Below are positions 23,651-31,249 of a stretch of 37,313 nt of DNA, piece by piece. A program made the position numbers and the translations under genes. Location of the stretch: contig DCWQ01000049.1 in the NCBI GenBank assembly GCA_002328185.1, forward strand, positions 1 to 37,313, given 5' to 3'. The stretch's first letter is position 1, and each line of letters begins with the position of its first letter. The notes beneath the pieces are model-generated. The model searched no databases and was not told where the DNA came from. It worked only from the letters and a program-made list of their open reading frames with translations. The stretch comes from Dehalococcoidia bacterium UBA2158. GTDB taxonomy: Bacteria > Chloroflexota > Dehalococcoidia > Lucifugimonadales > UBA3495.

Positions 23651-24739
23651 GTGAAATTCGGACTGTTTTATCTGTTTAGCGACTTTGGCGACATTCCCCA
23701 AGACCAGATATTCAACGAAGTTTTGGAGGAGATCGAGTACAGCGAAGAACTGGGCTTCGACTCAGTGTGGCTGCCGGAACACCATTTCGCGGTTTACGGG
23801 ATGCTGGGCAACCCCCTGACCATGGCGGCGGCCATATCCCAACGGACCCACCATATGAAGATCGGCACCGCCATCATGGTGCTCCCCTTCCAGCACCCGC
23901 TAAGGGTTGCCGAGGACGCAGCTCTGGTTGACGCCCTGAGCGGCGGAAGATTGATGCTAGGTGTGGGCCGCGGGTATCAACCACCGGAGTTCAATGGTTT
24001 CGGCGTGACCCAGGAAAATTCCCGGTCTATGTTCCTAGAGTCCTTCGAGATACTGCGGCGGGCGTTGTCCGGCGAGAAATTCGCCTATGAAGGCGCCCAT
24101 TGGCAGATCAAAGAGCCCACCGAGGTGTTCCCCAAGCCGATCCAGAAGCCTCATCCGCCTTTCTACATGGCGGCGGTGAGCCCGTCCAGTTACGAATATG
24201 CGGCCAAGTTCGGCATCTCATTGCTGCGGTCGCCTCAGTTCACCAACCTGGGCACAGTGGCGCAGGCATTCGACAGTTACCGGGACATGATGGCCGACCA
24301 GGGCTTCGACGCCGATGCCATCGACCAGCCGTTCTCGGTCAGGACTTTTGTGGCGCCCACCGATGAGGAGGCCAAAGCCGAGACCAAGCACGTCGTCTGG
24401 TTCTATCACCTGCTGGCCACCCTGCTCCCAGGCGCGCCCGGCCGGCCGGCCCCTGAAACCGGCTACGAGAACTACCCCAGAGACCCCAGTGCGCTCTCCA
24501 AGATAACCACTCAGGACGTTTGGGAGAGGGGCACAGCGTTTGGGTCGCCCGAGCGGGTGATCAGCCAGATGAAGCGCTACATGCACGAGGCGGGGGCAAC
24601 CAGCTTCCTGCACCAGATGCGCATCGGAGGGCTGGAACACAAGAAGGTGATGCGCTCCATGGAGCTGTACGCCAAACACGTGATGCCTGCTTTGAGAGAA
24701 GAGGAGATGAGGATGAAGGAGGCTGCGGTCGTTGCATAA
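23651..24739 (+). CDS. LLM-class flavin-dependent oxidoreductase
   Basis: A 362-residue luciferase-like monooxygenase family protein. Characteristic segments are MKFGLFYLFSDFGD, ELGFDSVWLPEHHF, KIGTAIMVLPFQHPLRVAEDAALVD, SGGRLMLGVGRGYQPPEF and PKPIQKPHPPFYMA. The fold is a TIM barrel using FMNH2 or F420; the substrate is unknown. The open frame extends upstream to 23606, but the GTG at 23651 has GGAGG six bases upstream and gives the family-like N-terminus, so it is preferred. It is monocistronic: a palindrome lies before it and a strong terminator after it. It is only distantly similar to the partial homologue at the left edge. Confidence 0.93.
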   Translation: MKFGLFYLFSDFGDIPQDQIFNEVLEEIEYSEELGFDSVWLPEHHFAVYGMLGNPLTMAAAISQRTHHMKIGTAIMVLPFQHPLRVAEDAALVDALSGGRLMLGVGRGYQPPEFNGFGVTQENSRSMFLESFEILRRALSGEKFAYEGAHWQIKEPTEVFPKPIQKPHPPFYMAAVSPSSYEYAAKFGISLLRSPQFTNLGTVAQAFDSYRDMMADQGFDADAIDQPFSVRTFVAPTDEEAKAETKHVVWFYHLLATLLPGAPGRPAPETGYENYPRDPSALSKITTQDVWERGTAFGSPERVISQMKRYMHEAGATSFLHQMRIGGLEHKKVMRSMELYAKHVMPALREEEMRMKEAAVVA

Positions 24740-24770
24740 ATGACGGGTCTCTCAAGAGATGAGGTCATCC

Positions 24771-24802
24771 AGACCGGCAGCGCTCGCTGCCGGTCTCTTT
24801 TT
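24771..24802 (+). terminator. Rho-independent terminator
   Basis: A perfect 11-bp stem AGACCGGCAGC/GCTGCCGGTCT with a GCTC tetraloop and the tail CTTTTTG lies 31 bases after the flavin oxidoreductase stop. Confidence 0.93.
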
Positions 24803-24840
24803 GTGCATTTTATGATTCTCATGACGCCTAGTGCTTGGTT

Positions 24841-24908
24841 AAAGTTTAAATATTAACTTAAAATAGTTTTATATTTTATTGACATAAGGGTCTCTCGGTG
24901 AGTAACGT
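24841..24908 (+). promoter_or_regulatory. AT-rich upstream element and promoter of the zinc-ribbon / tubulin unit
   Basis: A stretch at 24841-24880 is almost entirely A and T in an otherwise GC-rich window, like an UP element. It runs straight into a perfect -35 TTGACA (24879-24884). The best -10 is weak (TAACGT, 24903-24908, 18-base spacer). An inverted pair AAGTT/AACTT (24842-24846 and 24855-24859) lies within the AT tract. The predicted leader of about 125 nt contains the hairpins CGGAAA-AGG-TTTCCG and GGGGT-TAA-ACCCC. Confidence 0.5.
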
Positions 24909-25038
24909 CAGAGGACGTGAGGTGGCGGAAAAGGTTTCCGAAGGACGGGCCTTTCAAAAACAACGCCTTTTGCAACGTTGGGGTAGCATCTGACCCGTTG
25001 CACTAGCGTGGGGTTAAACCCCGCCCTGGAGGTCGATC

Positions 25039-25230
25039 ATGGTTATAGAGAAAGACTTGGTGGAGAACGAGACGGTTACGGCGGTGGTCGAAGAAAAGAC
25101 TGAACCTGTCTGCGCGCACCATTGGGTCATAGAGGCAGCCAACGGCCCCATCAGTTGGGGCGAATGCCAGATCTGCCATGAAGGCAAGGAGTTTAAGAAC
25201 TCCATAACCGACGCAGACCGGGATTATTAG
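25039..25230 (+). CDS. Small zinc-binding protein (63 aa)
   Basis: A 63-residue protein with an acidic N-terminal half and a compact C-terminal metal-site candidate: CAHHW at about residues 25-29 and CQIC at about 43-46, followed by GKEFKNS. The C-x-H-H...C-x-x-C pattern suggests a single zinc site. The ATG at 25039 has GGAGG seven bases upstream. It is the first gene after the AT-rich promoter, and the tubulin-like gene begins 153 bases downstream with no strong terminator between, so the two may share a transcript. Function is unknown. Confidence 0.75.
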   Translation: MVIEKDLVENETVTAVVEEKTEPVCAHHWVIEAANGPISWGECQICHEGKEFKNSITDADRDY

Positions 25231-25269
25231 ATCGGCGGGCATTGGACCCGTGGACGGTGTTAATAGATA

Positions 25270-25354
25270 GCCAGGCCCAGACGACGGCCTGGCGCAATCA
25301 GAGTCCGCCAAGAGAATTCGGAGGGATAGGTGCGGTCCGGCCAGCTTCGGCTGG
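25270..25354 (+). promoter_or_regulatory. Hairpins in the leader of the tubulin-like gene
   Basis: GCCAGGCC/GGCCTGGC (25270-25277 and 25286-25293, 8-base loop) and CCAGC-TTCG-GCTGG (25341-25354, a stable UUCG tetraloop) lie between the small zinc protein and the tubulin-like gene. Neither has a T-tract, so they are more likely mRNA processing or stability elements than terminators. Confidence 0.5.
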
Positions 25355-25383
25355 TTGAAGACCGACACCGGAGGTAGGGAAAG

Positions 25384-26505
25384 ATGAGAGTACTTTGGAT
25401 CGGTTTCGGACAGGCTGGGGGCAAGATCGCCAATTCCCTGATGGGAACGAACCGTCGCCTCTACAATGCGATCGCCATCAACACGGAAGAGGCTGACCTT
25501 TCCGGGCTGCGGTACATCCGCGAAAAGGTCCTGATCGGCAAATACGCGCTCCGAGGACGGGGCGTAGGCTCAGACATTGACCTGGGAGCCAGCATCGCCG
25601 AGAAGTCGCTGGCCCAGATGATGGACTCCATCGATGCCATGGTGCGGAAACGGGACCCAGAGGTGATCTGGATCGCGGCGGGTCTTGGCGGCGGAACGGG
25701 CGCTGGGGGCAGTTTCGTCCTGGCCAACGAGCTCAAGAAGGTTTACAAGCACATCCCGGTCTACGGCATCGGTGTGGTGCCTTCCGTGGCCGGAATGCCC
25801 AATGAGAAAGAGGCGCTGAACCTTTCGAACACCGTCAAGAGCTTCGAGCTCTGGAACCATTATTTCAACAACATCCTTTTGGTGGACAACCAGCAGTATG
25901 AACAGGCTCACGTCACCAGGGAATCGGTGGAGAGGATGTTCCAGCGAGTCAACGAGAACCTGGCCCAGACGCTAACCACCATCATCACCGCCGGCGAGGT
26001 CCGCCCGCCGCCCCAGGAAGTGTTCAGCTCATCAGAGATCAAGGCCACTTTGGGGCTGGTTGGCGACGTTTCGACCATCGGCCAGTGTGCTATGAAGATT
26101 AAGGTAAAGTCCCAGTTCTGGCGTGGCGGTATGGAACCTGGCACACATGAACTTGAGGAGATCATTGAGCGGAGCGTCGAGAAGACTTCCCTCACTTTCC
26201 CGACAGACGTTTCCGGTGCCCGGTCGGCATCGCTGATCGTCCATGGAAGGCCGGAGCACTTGTACACCCAGGCGATATCGGTGGGCAGGGCCAGGTTGGA
26301 GGAGTTGACCACTGTGAGCAAGGTTCGCTATGGCGACTATCCCGACAAGCAGACCAAGTATCTGTCGGCGATTACCATGGTCTCCGGCATCACCGATTTC
26401 TCTCGGCTGGACCAGATGCGTAAACGGGTACAGGAGCTGAACGGCTCGGCGCCGTCGAACAACCATACGGTTGCAGAGAACGTGGTGGAGCCTTCGATCG
26501 TTTAG
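25384..26505 (+). CDS. CetZ-like tubulin/FtsZ superfamily GTPase
   Basis: A 373-residue tubulin-superfamily protein expected to bind GTP and polymerise. The T1 loop is GFGQAGGK (7-14). The tubulin signature GLGGGTGAGGS (100-110, T4 loop) follows, and the likely T7 region is around residues 184-195 (RMFQRVNENLAQ). Beyond these it carries features I associate with archaeal CetZ rather than FtsZ: the GFGQAGGKI start, NTEEADLSGL, the VLIGKY...GRGVGSDIDLGA segment, SSEIKATL and the C-terminal RSASLIVHGRPEHL...VRYGDYP...SAITMVSGI. CetZ proteins shape haloarchaeal cells; the bacterial role here is unknown. The ATG follows CGGAGG. The tail after about residue 350 is short and polar. Confidence 0.88.
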   Translation: MRVLWIGFGQAGGKIANSLMGTNRRLYNAIAINTEEADLSGLRYIREKVLIGKYALRGRGVGSDIDLGASIAEKSLAQMMDSIDAMVRKRDPEVIWIAAGLGGGTGAGGSFVLANELKKVYKHIPVYGIGVVPSVAGMPNEKEALNLSNTVKSFELWNHYFNNILLVDNQQYEQAHVTRESVERMFQRVNENLAQTLTTIITAGEVRPPPQEVFSSSEIKATLGLVGDVSTIGQCAMKIKVKSQFWRGGMEPGTHELEEIIERSVEKTSLTFPTDVSGARSASLIVHGRPEHLYTQAISVGRARLEELTTVSKVRYGDYPDKQTKYLSAITMVSGITDFSRLDQMRKRVQELNGSAPSNNHTVAENVVEPSIV

Positions 26506-26527
26506 GGGCTCACGCCTGTTGGCAATG

Positions 26528-26573
26528 AAAAAAAGCGTAGGGGCACGGCACTGCCGTGCCCCTACGCTTTTCC
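26528..26573. terminator. Bidirectional terminator / interspersed hairpin
   Basis: An almost perfect 19-20-bp stem (AAAAGCGTAGGGGCACGGC with GCCGTGCCCCTACGCTTTT) has A- and T-runs on its two sides, so it can end transcription from both directions. It lies between the converging tubulin-like and cyclase genes. The GTAGGGGC...GCCCCTAC core is a common form of interspersed hairpin. Confidence 0.93.
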
Positions 26574-26589
26574 GTTGCCGTAAATCTGC

Positions 26590-27507
26590 CTAAAGGATGG
26601 CCACCGGGTTCACGGGGGAGCCGGTGCCGCCGATGACCCGCAGGGGATTGACGGTGAGCATGAACTCGTAGCGTCCCTCTTCGGCACAGGTCTCCGCTAG
26701 TGGCTGGAGCAGCGCATTGTCCAGCAAGCCGATGCCGTAAGCGAAGATGGAGCCGTGGACCGACCAGGCAAGGTCGTAGCCGTTGGGCGTGAAGTCCATC
26801 ATGTCCCAGACCAACAGGCAGCAGTCAGACTCGCGGATGAACTTGAGACAGGAAGCGTGCAGGCCGGGGCGTTCGTTGGGGTCCCCACCCCAGAGTACGT
26901 TGCCGTCTTCGTTCCACTTGTCGCGGCCGCTGTAGACGATCAGCGCGTCGCCTGGCTGCATGGTTACGCCTTGGGCTTTGGCGATGTCTTCCAATTCCCA
27001 GCCGTGGACCGGGGTGTCCATCGTGACGTAGTCGGTGCCCCGGAACTTGGGAACGTCCAACAGCACTCCCCGTGTGATAATGCCCTCTTTCCAGTGCTCC
27101 ACCGACCCCCAGACCGCGCCGTCCATAGTGACAGTGTCGTCGTGGGTGCGTCCGTTCCACATGCCGTTCTCGTCCCATACGTGGCAGAGGGCGTCCAGAT
27201 GGGTGGTGGCGGTACCGTGGTAGGAGATGCCATAGTAGTCGGCGGAGAACCCGGAGGTCTCGCTGCGGAATACCTTTTTCATGTAGTGGTGGGCTGGGGT
27301 GGGGTTATTCGGCGCCGGCGTCTTAGGGAATTCCCGGCTGAGGGAGACTGCCCGGCCCGACTTGATCGAGGCCGCCGCGGCCAGCCGTTTCTCGGGGGTG
27401 ACCATGTTGATAGCGCCGACCTGGTCGTCGTTGCCCCAACGGCCCCAGTTTCGGTCTTCCTTCAGGTATGCCAGGACTTCGTCTTTAGTAGGTACGCGGC
27501 GCTCCAT
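26590..27507 (-). CDS. Cyclase-family metal-dependent hydrolase (kynurenine formamidase-like)
   Basis: A 305-residue member of the cyclase family (PF04199), which includes bacterial kynurenine formamidase and other amide or ester hydrolases. The metal-binding signature GTATTHLDALCHV (HxDxxxH) is clear, preceded by YYGISYHG. The C-terminal region keeps the family-like segment DALIVYSGRDKW and a histidine near SVHGSIFAYG. The specific substrate is not evident; no tryptophan-degradation genes are nearby. The ATG at 27507 follows CGGAGGGG. It converges with the tubulin-like gene at the bidirectional hairpin. Confidence 0.88.
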   Translation of the reverse strand: MERRVPTKDEVLAYLKEDRNWGRWGNDDQVGAINMVTPEKRLAAAASIKSGRAVSLSREFPKTPAPNNPTPAHHYMKKVFRSETSGFSADYYGISYHGTATTHLDALCHVWDENGMWNGRTHDDTVTMDGAVWGSVEHWKEGIITRGVLLDVPKFRGTDYVTMDTPVHGWELEDIAKAQGVTMQPGDALIVYSGRDKWNEDGNVLWGGDPNERPGLHASCLKFIRESDCCLLVWDMMDFTPNGYDLAWSVHGSIFAYGIGLLDNALLQPLAETCAEEGRYEFMLTVNPLRVIGGTGSPVNPVAIL

Positions 27508-27643
27508 GGTCCCCTCCGTGTTTTGTTACTGGTTGATAGTTCAGTCCGAGCCTGGTTCGCGCACACGATAGCAGAGCGCAGGCTGCGGCGCAATTGATTG
27601 GGCATTTGTGACTGGCTGTATTATTATGAAACCCGGCATCCTA

Positions 27644-27719
27644 TTCGTTCGTGGTGAGCTCCGTCGAACCATGACTGCACAGAAACTTGGGCCCTTCGGC
27701 AGGCTCAAAATGAACGAAC
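27644..27719. repeat. Inverted-pair interspersed repeat, copy 2
   Basis: The left arm CGTTCGTGGTGAGCTCCGTC and right arm CCCTTCGGCAGGCTCAAAAT match the two arms at 4669-4733 in sequence, order and spacing. The copy lies in the 253-bp gap between the cyclase and CoxG-like genes, where nothing else is seen. Confidence 0.8.
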
Positions 27720-27760
27720 TGGCGTGCCCTCTATTCCAAAACTATGTGACGCCAAATACT

Positions 27761-28195
27761 CTATTTGACCGATTCCTGCAGGCAGGTGAAGAAGCGATCC
27801 ATCATGTTTCTGGAGAAGCTCTCCATCATGCGCTGGCCTACCCTGGCCAATAGGCCGCCGGATGATGATTCGCTATCAACGTCCACTGTGGTCTTGCCGT
27901 CGCTTTCTGTCAGCTTGACTAGGGACTCGCCCCGGACGAATCCGGAAGGGCCAGTGCCTTCGATGACCAAGCCGTATGACTCGTAGGGCTTCAAGTCGAC
28001 CATCTTGACCTTGGCGTTGAACTTGCTGCGGATGGGCCCCATGGCGATGGACACAGTGGCGGCATATTCGTCATTACCCAGCGCTTCCATCTTTTCGCAA
28101 CCGGGTATGCAATCGGAGAGGGATGTTGGGTCGGTCAGTGTTTGCCACACCTTCTCAGGTGTTGCGTTGAATTCGTATGACCCGGATAGCTTCAT
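27761..28195 (-). CDS. SRPBCC / CoxG-family protein
   Basis: A 144-residue protein of the SRPBCC fold close to CoxG (carbon monoxide dehydrogenase subunit G family). It starts MKLSGSYEFNATPEKVWQTL and contains DCIPGCEKM and the segment VRGESLVKL typical of the family. CoxG helps anchor CO dehydrogenase in Oligotropha, but relatives are widespread and no CO dehydrogenase genes occur here, so the role is open. The ATG at 28195 has GAGG seven bases upstream. It lies 52 bases after the M20 hydrolase stop and may be co-transcribed with it. Confidence 0.87.
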   Translation of the reverse strand: MKLSGSYEFNATPEKVWQTLTDPTSLSDCIPGCEKMEALGNDEYAATVSIAMGPIRSKFNAKVKMVDLKPYESYGLVIEGTGPSGFVRGESLVKLTESDGKTTVDVDSESSSGGLLARVGQRMMESFSRNMMDRFFTCLQESVK

Positions 28196-28247
28196 CGAAA
28201 GACCTCATTGTGCAGTACGCGGGGTATAGTTCTCCGGCGAAGACCCC

Positions 28248-29489
28248 TTAGAAACGGTCGTCGGCCAGCAACAGTAGTTCCAATAATACCTGGGCGCCGT
28301 TGGCGCAGTCTTGCGGCGTTGAGTATTCCTCTCGCGAGTGGCTGATCCCATCGACACTGGGCACGAAGACCATGGCGACCGGGGCTATGTTGGCCACAGC
28401 CTGAGCGTCGTGGCCGGCGCCGCTGGGCAGAGACTCCCACTCGAACCCGCAGTTCTCTGCCGCCTCGGCCACCAGGGACTGCATCTCGGGCGTGATTGGA
28501 ACGGAAGTCGTGAAACGGTGGCGGTGGACTCCGATGTCCACCACGTCGTCCGTTGACGCCCGATCCGTGATCCGCCGCAATTCTTGCTCGGCGGCGGCCA
28601 GGGCTTCCATGTCGGTGTCCCGAAACTCCAGCCCGATACTGGCGCTGCCGGGGATGACATTAACGGCGTTGGGAACCGCCTTGATCGAGCCCACGGTGGA
28701 CACCCGGCAGATCTCTTGTTCCGCGGCCATCTTCTGGATGGCCAGGACCAGCTTGGAGGCGCTGACCAGGGCGTCGCGGCGGGTCGACATGGGCGTGGTG
28801 CCGGCATGGTTGGCTTTGCCCTCTATCTCGACTTCAAAGACGGCCCGGCCGGTGATGCCGGTGACCACTCCGATCGGCGTGCCGCTCCGGTGGAGATAAG
28901 GGCCTTGTTCGATGTGCAGTTCGAAGTAGGCGGCCAACTCCCCGGGGCTGCGGGCAGCCTCGCCGATGCGTGAGATATCCCCGCCGATGTCGGCCAGGCA
29001 CGGGCCAAAGGGTAGGCCGTCATCGTCTACGGAATCCAAGTCTTCCTGCTCCAGCAGGCCCGACATGGAACGGCTGCCCACCAGCCAGCGGTGGAAGCGG
29101 GTGCCCTCCTCGTTGGTGAAGTTGATCACCTCCAACGGATGGCGAGTGCGGTGTCCTTGGTCTTCCAGAGTGCGTATGACTTCAATTGCGCCCATGACTC
29201 CCAGCGCGCCGTCGTATTTGCCGCCCTTGGGGACGGTGTCGGTGTGGGAGCCCAGGGCGATGGCCGGCAGACTATCGTCGGACCCGGCCCTGCGGCCGAT
29301 CATGTTGCCGGCGGTGTCGATGCGGGTCTCAAGCCCGGCTTCCCGCATCAGTTTGATCGTGTAGTCGCGCCCGGCGATGTCCTCCGAAGAATAGGCTACG
29401 CGGTCCATCCCTTCAGGACTGTCGCCTAATTGGCCCAGTTCTTGGAGTGTCCGGTTGATTCGAGAGTTGTTGATGGAATACCGGGGCAT
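28248..29489 (-). CDS. M20-family Zn-dependent amidohydrolase (allantoate / carbamoyl-amino-acid type)
   Basis: A 413-residue metallohydrolase of the group that includes allantoate amidohydrolase, N-carbamoyl-L-amino acid hydrolase and beta-ureidopropionase. Metal ligands are visible: H82 in GSHTDTVPKGG, D93 in GKYDGALGV, E127-E128 in NEEGTRF, H192 in ELHIEQGP and the C-terminal histidine in GISHSREE. The dimerisation-domain segment GKANHAGTTPMSTRRDAL matches the family. Which substrate it uses cannot be told; the purine salvage genes are too far away to be evidence. The ATG at 29489 has GAGG eight bases upstream. CoxG-like follows on the same strand. Confidence 0.93.
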   Translation of the reverse strand: MPRYSINNSRINRTLQELGQLGDSPEGMDRVAYSSEDIAGRDYTIKLMREAGLETRIDTAGNMIGRRAGSDDSLPAIALGSHTDTVPKGGKYDGALGVMGAIEVIRTLEDQGHRTRHPLEVINFTNEEGTRFHRWLVGSRSMSGLLEQEDLDSVDDDGLPFGPCLADIGGDISRIGEAARSPGELAAYFELHIEQGPYLHRSGTPIGVVTGITGRAVFEVEIEGKANHAGTTPMSTRRDALVSASKLVLAIQKMAAEQEICRVSTVGSIKAVPNAVNVIPGSASIGLEFRDTDMEALAAAEQELRRITDRASTDDVVDIGVHRHRFTTSVPITPEMQSLVAEAAENCGFEWESLPSGAGHDAQAVANIAPVAMVFVPSVDGISHSREEYSTPQDCANGAQVLLELLLLADDRF

Positions 29490-29513
29490 GGTGGCAGCCT
29501 CGTTAAATCAATT

Positions 29514-30251
29514 TTATTTCGCGCGCTCTTTGAACTCTGCCAATTTCTCCGCCAATAGGACGCGGTCAACGCCCATTTTTACCGCCTCTTCAAAGTCCCG
29601 GTTGGCTCTGGTGTCGTCTTTCAGCAGGGCATGGGCGAAGGCCCGGTTGGCGAAGGCGACGGCGAACCCGGGGTCCAGCTTGATGGCCAGGTCCAAGTCG
29701 ACAATGGCGAGCTCGGCGTTGTTCATCTCGATGTGAACATCCGCCCGGTTGTTGTAGGCCACCGAAAACTTTTTGTCGATGCGGATGGCCTGGTCGAAAT
29801 CGCTGATGGCCCGGTTCAGGCGGCCGGCGGCCCGGTGGGCGAACCCTCGGGCGCTGTAGGCATCGGCGAAGTTGGGGTTGAGCCGCACTGCTTCGTTCAG
29901 GTCTTTCACGGCCTGACTGAAATTAGACAGGTTGGTATGGGCCAGACCCCGGCTGCTGTAAGCCACTGCCAGATGCGGGTTCATCTGTATGGCTTGGTCT
30001 AGGTCTGGGATGGCCTTCTCAGGCTGGCCCAGGTTCAGGTAGGCAGAGCCACGGTTACTATAGGCCTGAACCAGGGAGGGGTCGACGCGGAGGGCTTCGG
30101 TATAGCGATTCACGGCCTCGTCGAGTCTTCCCTGGCGCTGCATCCTCACGCCGGAATCGTAGATCTTCTCGCCGTCAGACAAGCCAACGGTGCCGGGCAC
30201 CAGCCAGTGTAGGAGTTTTTTGAAGAGTTGGAAGACGATCAGGATTCTCAT
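29514..30251 (-). CDS. TPR-repeat protein, possibly membrane-anchored
   Basis: A 245-residue protein with about six tetratricopeptide repeats spanning residues 28-235 (for example the segments AYSNRGSAYLNLGQPEKAI and AYSSRGLAHTNLSNFSQAV). The first 20 residues are hydrophobic and could be a weak membrane anchor. TPRs mediate protein-protein contacts; no partner is suggested by sequence. It lies nine bases after a second TPR gene, and a broken TPR lipoprotein precedes both, so this is a TPR operon that probably arose by duplication. No strong Shine-Dalgarno precedes the ATG, which fits translational coupling. Confidence 0.85.
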   Translation of the reverse strand: MRILIVFQLFKKLLHWLVPGTVGLSDGEKIYDSGVRMQRQGRLDEAVNRYTEALRVDPSLVQAYSNRGSAYLNLGQPEKAIPDLDQAIQMNPHLAVAYSSRGLAHTNLSNFSQAVKDLNEAVRLNPNFADAYSARGFAHRAAGRLNRAISDFDQAIRIDKKFSVAYNNRADVHIEMNNAELAIVDLDLAIKLDPGFAVAFANRAFAHALLKDDTRANRDFEEAVKMGVDRVLLAEKLAEFKERAK

Positions 30252-30260
30252 GTTTTGTCT

Positions 30261-30674
30261 TTAAGTGCCCTGTTCTGCGTGGTCTCGCAGTTCGGCGATG
30301 CGGCTTTCCAGGCTGGGACGGTCTGCGCCTAGGGCCACGGCCTTTTCTACGTCATCCTGGGCTTTTTCCTGTCTTCCCGTCAGGGCGTGCATCATGCTGC
30401 GGTTGAGGTAGGCTTCCATGTGCTTCGGATCGACCTCGATGGCGGCGTCGAAGTCGTCGATCGCCGATTCAGGCTGCCCCATGGCGATCAATAAGAGAGC
30501 GCGCTGGTAAAAGATGTGGGCGCCTTTTTCATTTAATTTGGCGGCTCGATTGAGGTGAAACAAGGCTTTCATGGGCTGGCCCCACCGGGCATAGGTCATG
30601 CCCCAGTTGAAGTAGTAACCGCTGGAGACTGACTTCATCCCGCCGTAGAAAGCAGAAAGGAAGCGGAGAACCAT
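30261..30674 (-). CDS. Small TPR-repeat protein
   Basis: A 137-residue protein with about three TPR units (around residues 20-125, for example AHIFYQRALLLIAMGQPESAI and AYLNRSMMHALTGRQEKAQ). Its C-terminal unit (KAVALGADRPSLESRIAEL) resembles the last unit of the downstream TPR protein (EAVKMGVDRVLLAEKLAEF) and the remnant QAVSLGVDRA in the broken upstream gene. All three probably share an ancestor. It begins 13 bases after the stop of the broken lipoprotein gene. Confidence 0.83.
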   Translation of the reverse strand: MVLRFLSAFYGGMKSVSSGYYFNWGMTYARWGQPMKALFHLNRAAKLNEKGAHIFYQRALLLIAMGQPESAIDDFDAAIEVDPKHMEAYLNRSMMHALTGRQEKAQDDVEKAVALGADRPSLESRIAELRDHAEQGT

Positions 30675-30686
30675 CTGGAGTGACCT

Positions 30687-31118
30687 CTAAACAGATAGGG
30701 CAGATAGAGCCAGACTAGCTCTTCCCGGACTGCCGGACCGACGGCGCTGGTCTGGGTGCCAGTCTGGATTTGGCTCATCAAAACTGTAACCTGGATTATA
30801 CGCCCAAGGGGAAGAGGCGGATTCCGCACGAGTCGTCTCCGCCTTGGCCCGGTCGACCCCCAGGGACACTGCTTGGTCGATATCTGCCTGAGACTGGACG
30901 TCCAATCCCCGGTTGGCGTGGGCATCGGCTTTACCATGGTCCAGCCTGATGGACTCGTCAAATTCCGTGATGGCGTTTCACCAATGTCCGGCGGCGGCAA
31001 AGTCGGTTCCCGCGACGTAATGCTCCGCGGCTTTCTCCGGACCCCCACCACAGGCAACAAGAACCGCAAGAGCAACCAGGACCGACGCGACCAAACGAGG
31101 TTTTCGTTCAAAAATCAT
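30687..31118 (-). pseudogene. TPR lipoprotein interrupted by an in-frame TGA
   Basis: The ATG at 31118 begins a basic N-terminus and hydrophobic core ending in the lipobox LVAC, a typical lipoprotein signal. A TPR begins (AAEHYVAGTDFAAAGHW) and is cut by TGA at 30980-30978. In the same frame the TPR continues past the stop with NAITEFDESIRLDHGKAD and AHANRG, and after an apparent loss of repeats ends in QADIDQAVSLGVDRA and a proline-rich tail, stopping at 30687. The protein sequence continues perfectly across the stop codon, so this is a single nonsense change in a formerly intact gene, plus a probable internal deletion. Two intact TPR genes follow. Confidence 0.75.
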
Positions 31119-31168
31119 GGGTAAATGCCAAATCCTCCAGCCTGATATTCTAGGAAAAAAGCTCTCCC

Positions 31169-31196
31169 TTGCCCACTTTTTTAAGGGGTATATAAT
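31169..31196 (+). promoter_or_regulatory. Promoter of the MmgE/PrpD gene
   Basis: TTGCCC (31169-31174) and a perfect TATAAT (31191-31196) are 16 bases apart, giving a leader of about 45 nt before the start near 31250. Confidence 0.65.
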
Positions 31197-31249
31197 GGGG
31201 TTCATAAATCGGGTCTGTTACTAAAATAGCGACTGAACGGAGGTAAATG

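Noticed and set aside
26531..26571. Long inverted repeat as a transposon end or CRISPR-like unit
   Set aside because: It is a single hairpin with A/T runs between converging genes, which fits a bidirectional terminator; no repeats or transposase are nearby.
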